In this document: one piece after another, positions 17,391 through 22,339 of the stretch
Numbering within the stretch: position 1 is the stretch's first letter
Layout of the letters: each line of letters begins with the position of its first letter
DNA from: a virus
Virus record (IMG/VR): IMGVR_UViG_3300017719_000241
Span: 1-22,339 of that record
Direction: 5' to 3' (one strand)
DNA length: 22,339 nucleotides
The notes under the pieces: generated by a model
What the model saw: only the letters and a program-made list of their open reading frames with translations
Told to the model about the DNA's origin: nothing
The model's database searches: none
Made by a program: the position numbers and the translations under genes

Positions 17391-18473
17391 ATGGCAGTAG
17401 CTAATACAAACAACATTTCAACATTTGCACCTTTAGATCAAGGAGATCTATTAATCAGTACTGAAAATGTAGCTAGTACTGTTTGGTTAAATAATAACCC
17501 AACTTTATTTGCTTATTATACATCCTCAGTGCAAGTAGCTAGTTCAACAGGACAATTCTATTATAATATTTACCATAATGAAGAAACTACAGGATCTGTA
17601 CAATTTGCTATTGCTTATTGTGATGCTGATGGTAGTGGTAGTTTACTATATAACCCAAATGTAGATGGTTTATCTCCCACTAGAACAAATTATGGTCAAT
17701 ATAGAACATTAATTTTAGGAGATGAAACCTCAGCTTTTGTTTTTGGAAATAAATCAGCATCTTTTTTCTATGCCTTACCTGTTGAAAGATCAGGATATAA
17801 AGAAGAATTGCTACCTGGAGTTATGACATTAGCTCTCTCAGGTTCAGATAAAACATTATATCTTACAGATGATAGTAGGCAAGGTGGAGCTGCTCAATTT
17901 TCAGAAGCAGGTAGAGTATATAACTTAGTATCAGGTTCAGCTGGTGATGTATATACGGGTATAAATGAGTTTGGATGGTCAGAATTTTCGGGATCTTATG
18001 GTTGGTTCTTACCAGACATTGGTACTCTTTTATTAAATGGAGAAGCATTAAGTCAATCTTTTGCTGATGGTGGTATTGCTAATGGAACTGATTTCCAAAT
18101 TAATAGAGCATCAAATACTGAAGTAAATAACCCTGAAAAATTATTCACAGCTTTAAATTTAGGAGGTAATGTAATAGGTAATGTTACAACAAACCCAGGA
18201 TGGACATTAAATTCCCAAGAACAACTTTCCTCAGATTTTATATTTTGTAGAGCAAGAAGTCAAAACTTTAATTATTCAACTAACCCATCATTCATATCAG
18301 GATCAGATGGAGCTGTACTATATGATACTTTTATTAATGACCCCCAAGTATATATTACTACAGTAGGTTTATATAATAGTGATCAAGAATTAGTAGCAGT
18401 AGCAAAATTATCTCGACCTTTACTAAAAGATTTTACAAAAGAATTATTAGTAAGAATCAAGTTAGACTTCTAA
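17391..18473 (+). CDS. tail fibre / appendage structural protein A
   Basis: A 360-residue beta-rich protein with frequent Ser-Gly-Ser and Thr-Gly-Ser turns. Residues about 1-130 contain LDQGDLLISTENVASTVWLN and repeated YYTSS, FYYNIY strands. Residues about 185-225 contain VSGSAGDVYTGINEFGWSEF and SGSYGWFLPDIGTLLLNG. The last 40 residues, with VYITTVGLYNSDQELVAVAK then LSRPLLKDFTKELLVRI, are closely similar to the end of the next gene's product. I recognise no named family, but the composition, size and position between a virion protein and its partial paralogue support a late structural protein. The downstream gene begins three bases after the stop. There is no signal peptide or membrane segment. 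Confidence 0.7.
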   Translation: MAVANTNNISTFAPLDQGDLLISTENVASTVWLNNNPTLFAYYTSSVQVASSTGQFYYNIYHNEETTGSVQFAIAYCDADGSGSLLYNPNVDGLSPTRTNYGQYRTLILGDETSAFVFGNKSASFFYALPVERSGYKEELLPGVMTLALSGSDKTLYLTDDSRQGGAAQFSEAGRVYNLVSGSAGDVYTGINEFGWSEFSGSYGWFLPDIGTLLLNGEALSQSFADGGIANGTDFQINRASNTEVNNPEKLFTALNLGGNVIGNVTTNPGWTLNSQEQLSSDFIFCRARSQNFNYSTNPSFISGSDGAVLYDTFINDPQVYITTVGLYNSDQELVAVAKLSRPLLKDFTKELLVRIKLDF

Positions 18474-18476
18474 TGA

Positions 18477-19436
18477 ATGGGTGCATGGAAACAATTTACA
18501 AACAAGGATGTTACTATAACATCATTTATAGCAGATAAAGGATTTTCATTTGCTAGTGGTTCTATAACAGGATCAGAAAATGGCATTAATTTTTATGAGG
18601 GTTTAAATGTAAATTACACCTCTTCACTTAATGCTCAATCAGGATTTGAATATTCCTCATCTGTAAATTCTGTATATAATAGTGCTAAACAACTTTACTA
18701 TAAGAATTATTTATCTTCAAGTATAGGAGATTATGCTAATACAGGTAGTATGGTTCCTGGGGTAACAAGAGAAGATGATGTTTTACAAGGCCCAGTAAAT
18801 GCTACCCTATATGATAATTATTTACAATCTACCTTATTACAAGAAAGATATTTTCCTACAGGCAGTAATAAAAGAATTTCAACAATTTCTATCCCTACTT
18901 ATTTATATGGTGAAAAAATAGTTCCATATACTTTTGAACTTGAATTATCCAATTCATTTTACCCTTCCAAATTCCCAGGAGGACTTATTTTAAAAGATGA
19001 TGGTGATGGGAATGTTATTAGTGGGTCCGAGGATGTGACAGTAGGTCAAATATTTTATTCTCATGGCATTGCTGTATTAACAACCCATAGTTGTGATATT
19101 ATAGGGGCGATAGTTAATGCAATCCCTCAAAGAATAGATAATATGCAAGTAAGATTTAGTTCTTCACTTACTATACATGAGCAGCAGTATAGGTGTACTA
19201 TTTTAGAAAATGAATTTAATGTATCACTTAACCCAACTTTAGCAACCCAATCAATTGAAGGAGCTTTAAACACTTCTTATTATGATTTTACAACAGGATC
19301 ATTTTTTGAGCCTTATGTAACTTGTGTTGGATTATATAATGGGGATCAAGATTTAGTAGCTGTAGGGAAATTATCATTCCCATTACCCATTTCTCAATTC
19401 ACTGATACTACTATTGTAGTAAATTACGACGTATGA
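18477..19436 (+). CDS. tail fibre / appendage structural protein B
   Basis: A 319-residue beta-rich protein. Residues about 1-45 open with MGAWKQFTNKDVTITSFIAD and an FSFASGSITGSENG turn region. Residues about 130-215 include ISIPTYLYGEKIVPYTFELE, LILKDDGDGNVISGSED and VGQIFYSHGIAVLTTHSCD. The last 40 residues, with PYVTCVGLYNGDQDLVAVGK then LSFPLPISQFTD, match the end of the preceding protein (shared V-G-L-Y-N-x-D-Q-x-L-V-A-V-x-K-L-S-x-P-L). The shared module probably mediates trimerisation or attachment to a common partner. I chose ATG 18477; an overlapping ATG at 18473 is in another frame and soon stops. The GIY-YIG gene overlaps its end by ATGA. No family name can be given. Confidence 0.7.
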   Translation: MGAWKQFTNKDVTITSFIADKGFSFASGSITGSENGINFYEGLNVNYTSSLNAQSGFEYSSSVNSVYNSAKQLYYKNYLSSSIGDYANTGSMVPGVTREDDVLQGPVNATLYDNYLQSTLLQERYFPTGSNKRISTISIPTYLYGEKIVPYTFELELSNSFYPSKFPGGLILKDDGDGNVISGSEDVTVGQIFYSHGIAVLTTHSCDIIGAIVNAIPQRIDNMQVRFSSSLTIHEQQYRCTILENEFNVSLNPTLATQSIEGALNTSYYDFTTGSFFEPYVTCVGLYNGDQDLVAVGKLSFPLPISQFTDTTIVVNYDV

Positions 19437-19882
19437 TAAATTGGACACACCAGAATGAAGAAGTTACTGATATTAGTGACTTCCCAGATGACACCTATGG
19501 GTTTGTTTATAAAATTACCCATTTACCCACAGGAAAATCTTATATAGGTAAAAAAATCTTATATTTTACTCGTAAAGTAAAATTAGGAAAAAAAGATTTA
19601 CTTAAATACGAAGGGGTAGTTGGTAGGAGACCATCTTATAAATTAGCAGTTAAAGAATCTGATTGGAAAAATTATTGGGGCTCTAATAAAGAATTGGTAG
19701 AATTAGTTAAAACTGAACCCGAAGAAAATTGGGAAAAGTGGATTATTAAAACTTGTCCTACTAAAAAACTATTAACATATTTTGAAACAAAGTATTTATT
19801 TGTATACCAAACATTAGAAAATCCTGATGAATTTTGGAATGATAATATCCTAGGAAAATTCTTTACGAAAGATTTTAATTAA
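19433..19882 (+). CDS. GIY-YIG family endonuclease
   Basis: A 149-residue protein of the GIY-YIG nuclease superfamily. The signature is split in the usual way: FVYKITHLPTGKSYIGKK at about residues 24-41 holds the first catalytic tyrosine (the Y of FVY) and the Y-I-G triad. A following Arg/Lys-rich segment (FTRKVKLGKKDLLK) offers the conserved basic residue, and FETKYLFVYQ at about 117-126 offers the metal-binding Glu. The ending FWNDNILGKFF is typical of phage members of this subgroup. It is short, with no added DNA-binding domain, so it could be a free-standing homing endonuclease, a host-DNA nicking enzyme, or a repair/recombination nuclease. It is not obviously T4 DenA. The start overlaps the fibre gene by ATGA. 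Confidence 0.8.
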   Translation: MINWTHQNEEVTDISDFPDDTYGFVYKITHLPTGKSYIGKKILYFTRKVKLGKKDLLKYEGVVGRRPSYKLAVKESDWKNYWGSNKELVELVKTEPEENWEKWIIKTCPTKKLLTYFETKYLFVYQTLENPDEFWNDNILGKFFTKDFN

Positions 19883-19914
19883 ACGTGTTTTATTAAATTT
19901 AGTTTTGTATATTA

Positions 19915-20853
19915 ATGTTTATGGTAAATGAGCTATTAATAAATTTAGTAAATTCTGTTATTGGTACAGGCAAAAGAACAGCTAGAGGGAATCAAGCCCA
20001 TAGTTGTCCTTATTGTAACCATCATAAACCTAAACTAGAAATAAATTTTTCAGAAAATAAAAAAGGATATAATCCTTGGCATTGTTGGGTTTGTAATAAA
20101 AAAGGTACTAGGATTACTTCTTTGTTTAAACAATGTAAAGCCTCACCTGAAAAATTTACAGAATTATATAAATTAATAGGGAATGAACAAGAACACAAAT
20201 CTATAGTAAGTGTTAAAGCCCTAAAATTACCCCAAGAATTCAAAAAATTTCAAGATATTACAACTTCTGATATTGAAGGAAGGCAAGCTGCTTTTTATTT
20301 AAAAAATAGAGGAATTACTAAAGATGATATTGAAAAATATAATATAGGATATTGCACATCTGGTAGATATTCTAAAATGGTTATTATTCCTTCTTATGAT
20401 GAACAAGGTAATCTAAATTATTTTACAGGTCGTTCATTTGAAAAAGAACCATATATTAAATATCGCAACCCAGAAACATCCCGTGATATTATACCATTTG
20501 AGTTGTTTATAAATTGGAAATTACCGTTAGTACTGTGTGAAGGACCTTTTGACGCTATAGCTATTAAAAGAAATGCTATACCGTTACTAGGCAACAATAT
20601 ACAGTCTAACTTAATGAAAAAAATAGTAACATCAACAGTAGAAAAAATATACATAGCATTAGACAATGACGCGTTAAAAAAATCAATCAAATTCGCTGAA
20701 AAGTTTATGAATGAAGGTAAGGAAGTTCATCTTGTTGAACTTGAAGGAAAAGATCCTAGTGAAATGGGTTTTGCTCATTTTACAAATTTAATTCAAAAAT
20801 CCTCTCCACTCAACCAATACGCCTTAATGGAGAAAAAGTTATCATTAATATGA
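19915..20853 (+). CDS. DNA primase, zinc finger plus TOPRIM (gp61-like)
   Basis: A 312-residue bacterial/phage-type primase that would make RNA primers for lagging-strand synthesis with a replicative helicase. The zinc-binding domain is at residues 31-60, with C31-x2-C34 (CPYC) and C57-x2-C60 (CWVC), and His36/37 and His56 nearby. A TOPRIM fold follows: E209 in VLCEGPFDAIAI is the catalytic glutamate, and D250 and D252 in IYIALDND are the metal-binding aspartates. A GYCTSGRYSKMVIIPSYDEQ segment (about 143-162) matches the N-terminal core of the catalytic domain. T4 gp61 is 342 residues. Two in-frame starts exist, 19915 and 19921; the first gives the coordinates here, and neither has a Shine-Dalgarno sequence. 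The nuclease gene overlaps its stop by ATGA. The 32-base gap upstream lacks the TATTTATAA word. Confidence 0.9.
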   Translation: MFMVNELLINLVNSVIGTGKRTARGNQAHSCPYCNHHKPKLEINFSENKKGYNPWHCWVCNKKGTRITSLFKQCKASPEKFTELYKLIGNEQEHKSIVSVKALKLPQEFKKFQDITTSDIEGRQAAFYLKNRGITKDDIEKYNIGYCTSGRYSKMVIIPSYDEQGNLNYFTGRSFEKEPYIKYRNPETSRDIIPFELFINWKLPLVLCEGPFDAIAIKRNAIPLLGNNIQSNLMKKIVTSTVEKIYIALDNDALKKSIKFAEKFMNEGKEVHLVELEGKDPSEMGFAHFTNLIQKSSPLNQYALMEKKLSLI

Positions 20854-21638
20854 GTAAAAGAAAAATTAAAAAATCTTACAACAGAATTTTAGAAATTTCT
20901 GAAGATGCTAAGCAGATTACTCTTCCAGATTCACGCTATTACAGACGTAATGGTGAGTATTATCCATCTATAACTTATGTTTTAGGCTCTTATCCTAAAG
21001 GTAAATATTTCCAAGACTGGTTAAAAAAAGTAGGATATTCTGCGGAATACATAGTAAGAAAAGCAGGTGAAGAAGGGACCCAAGTACATGAAATGATCGA
21101 AGATTATTTAAATGGTAAAGAATTAAATTTCTTAATCAATGGTACACCTATGTACAATCCAGATGTATGGCAAATGTTTTTACGTTTTGTTGATTTTTGG
21201 GAAGAGTATAACCCTACACTAATCGAAACCGAAGTTCACCTATTTTCAGATGAATTAAAAGTAGCAGGTACTTGTGATATGATCTGTGAAATGGAAATTG
21301 ATGGAAAAAAAGAATTATGGGTTATTGATTTTAAAACTTCAAATAATTTACAAACTACTTACGATTTACAAGGAGCCATTTATGCTAAATGTTATGAAGA
21401 ATGTTATGGTAAAACAGCAGATCGAGTAGGTGTTTTATGGTTAAAATCAAAATCAAGAGGTGCTGATAAAAATGGTAAACGTTTAAAAGGCAAAAATTGG
21501 GAAATGTATGAATCCCCTCGTACACAAGAAGAAAATATTTCTATATTTAATACAGTTAAAACTTTATTTGATTTAGAAAACCCAAAACATAAGCCTATAT
21601 TTACTGAATTTAGAACGCAAGCTAAAAGAAAGTTGTGA
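20850..21638 (+). CDS. PD-(D/E)XK nuclease, RecB/Cas4-like
   Basis: A 262-residue nuclease of the PD-(D/E)XK superfamily. The expected active-site series is visible in order: H80 in GTQVHEMIEDYL, D143 in VAGTCDMICEM, D160-x-K162 in LWVIDFKT, and Q174-x3-Y178 in LQGAIYAKC. The H...D...D-x-K...Q-x-x-x-Y series is the RecB/AddB/Cas4 type, which cuts DNA ends or single strands with a metal ion. There are no four cysteines placed as in Cas4 iron-sulphur clusters, so this looks like a plain exonuclease-type domain. It is coupled to the primase by an ATGA overlap, suggesting work in replication, recombination or DNA-end processing. It does not resemble gp46/gp47. Whether it degrades host or phage DNA cannot be read from the sequence. 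Confidence 0.85.
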   Translation: MSKRKIKKSYNRILEISEDAKQITLPDSRYYRRNGEYYPSITYVLGSYPKGKYFQDWLKKVGYSAEYIVRKAGEEGTQVHEMIEDYLNGKELNFLINGTPMYNPDVWQMFLRFVDFWEEYNPTLIETEVHLFSDELKVAGTCDMICEMEIDGKKELWVIDFKTSNNLQTTYDLQGAIYAKCYEECYGKTADRVGVLWLKSKSRGADKNGKRLKGKNWEMYESPRTQEENISIFNTVKTLFDLENPKHKPIFTEFRTQAKRKL

Positions 21639-21647
21639 TATTTATAA
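21639..21647 (+). promoter_or_regulatory. candidate late promoter box TATTTATAA
   Basis: TATTTATAA followed by CAAAA begins at the base after the nuclease stop codon (TGA 21636-21638), with 16 bases between the eight-base core and the ATG at 21663. It would separate the kinase from the replication genes in expression and place it under late control. As at the other sites, the function is inferred. Confidence 0.5.
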
Positions 21648-21662
21648 CAAAATATTCAATTT

Positions 21663-22339
21663 ATGATATCATTAATACAACTACTCAAAGAAGCAGTAGG
21701 CAAACCTAAAGCAGTTATCTTAGCAGGAGCACCAGGGGCAGGTAAAGGATATATTTTACGTGGTTTAGACTTAGGAGGTCTAAAAGTAATGAATGTAGAC
21801 GACATTTTTGTTCCTTTATTAAAAAAAGCTAATGTTACTTTAGATTTAAAAAACGCTACACCTGAAGAAAGAAGTGAGCAAGCCAAACAAATGGCAGCTG
21901 CTAATAAACAGTTTAAAGGCGAGATGGAACAAATAATAGCTGGTAAAGAATCATTTATATTAGATGGTACAGCTGCATCATATAATACTACAGCTAAACT
22001 GAAAAATGAGTTAGATGAAGCAGGATATGATGTATTTATGCTTTATGTTTACACAGATTTAGAACGTTCGTTAAGCCAAAACCAAGACAGATATGTAAAA
22101 TCAGGAGGTGAAGATAGAAGTTTAGCACCTGCAATTGTAATGCGTACTTGGAAAAGTGTGACAGATAATTTACCTAAATATGAAGAATTATTTGGCGATA
22201 ATTTTGTAGCAGTAGCTAACACATTAGATGATAGAATGCAAGATATAGATAAAATTATACAAAAATATCTTAAACCATTTACTCCTCAAGGTACTAAACC
22301 TAAAACACCAGCTCAGCAAAAGAAATCTGATGAGCGAAA
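21663..22339 (+). CDS. P-loop kinase, zeta-toxin/adenylate-kinase-like (3' truncated)
   Basis: An open frame of 225 complete codons runs off the right edge. Residues 22-29 form a Walker A loop, GAPGAGKG, with G rather than S/T after the lysine, as in adenylate kinases. NVDDIF (44-49) supplies an acidic pair suited to base or phosphate-acceptor binding. FILDGTAAS (about 97-105) is a Walker-B-like strand plus turn, and LYVYTDLERSLSQNQDR with a later RSLAPAIVMRTWKSV helix resembles the Arg-bearing lid of small nucleoside, polynucleotide or zeta-type kinases. The substrate is unknown. The first eleven residues, MISLIQLLKEA, form a short amphipathic helix ahead of the kinase fold. The start is preceded by the 21639 motif, which suggests late expression. 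A nucleotide-salvage role or a packaged effector are both possible. The C-terminus may continue as a Pro/Lys-rich tail. Confidence 0.8.
   Translation, partial: MISLIQLLKEAVGKPKAVILAGAPGAGKGYILRGLDLGGLKVMNVDDIFVPLLKKANVTLDLKNATPEERSEQAKQMAAANKQFKGEMEQIIAGKESFILDGTAASYNTTAKLKNELDEAGYDVFMLYVYTDLERSLSQNQDRYVKSGGEDRSLAPAIVMRTWKSVTDNLPKYEELFGDNFVAVANTLDDRMQDIDKIIQKYLKPFTPQGTKPKTPAQQKKSDER

Noticed and set aside
20022-20690. Open frames on the - strand opposite the primase
   Set aside because: The primase zinc finger and TOPRIM residues are intact on the + strand; the antisense frames have no support.
20850-21638. Cas4 of a CRISPR system
   Set aside because: The nuclease motifs fit the RecB/Cas4 superfamily, but there is no cluster of four cysteines, no other cas gene and no repeat array in the window.
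21656-21886. Open frame on the - strand opposite the kinase start
   Set aside because: The + strand frame has an intact Walker A loop and runs on to the window edge.

Overview
This 22.3-kb window looks like part of the genome of a T4-related contractile-tailed (myovirus) phage. Every gene I accept is on the + strand. Genes are tightly packed, with TAATG or ATGA stop/start overlaps at five junctions, and the DNA is visibly AT-rich. Start codons mostly follow A-rich stretches rather than Shine-Dalgarno sequences. That fits translation in Bacteroidota, so I infer a Bacteroidota (perhaps flavobacterial, aquatic) host; this is an inference from start-site style and protein flavour, not a proven host link. 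I see no tRNA, CRISPR array, insertion sequence or attachment site.

Layout. (1) 1-1329: the tail end of a possible HD-domain protein, a small membrane-anchored protein, and a gp55-like late sigma factor. (2) 1363-8958: a baseplate block with a gp5-like spike that has no lysozyme domain, a helical hub-like structural protein, gp25 and gp6 wedge proteins, and several small conserved-looking structural proteins of unknown role. (3) 8970-16634: one giant 2,554-residue protein in the position where T4 has gp7. It carries a short KGT...LR...G segment reminiscent of gpI/gp7-type wedge proteins, followed by a LamG-like domain and a long fibre-like region. (4) 16702-19436: three fibre or baseplate-appendage proteins, two of which share a C-terminal module. 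(5) 19433-21638: a GIY-YIG nuclease, a gp61-like primase and a RecB/Cas4-type nuclease, chained by overlaps or short spacing. (6) 21663-end: a P-loop kinase cut by the window edge.

The most notable regulatory signal is a nine-base word, TATTTATAA, in four of the five longest intergenic gaps, 7 to 17 bases before the start codon and always followed within two bases by an A-run. It resembles the T4 late promoter box (TATAAATA) read on the opposite strand. Together with the gp55-like sigma encoded here it suggests a set of late promoters with extremely short mRNA leaders. The four motifs would drive the spike/hub unit, the gp25-gp6-giant-protein unit, the fibre unit and the terminal kinase.
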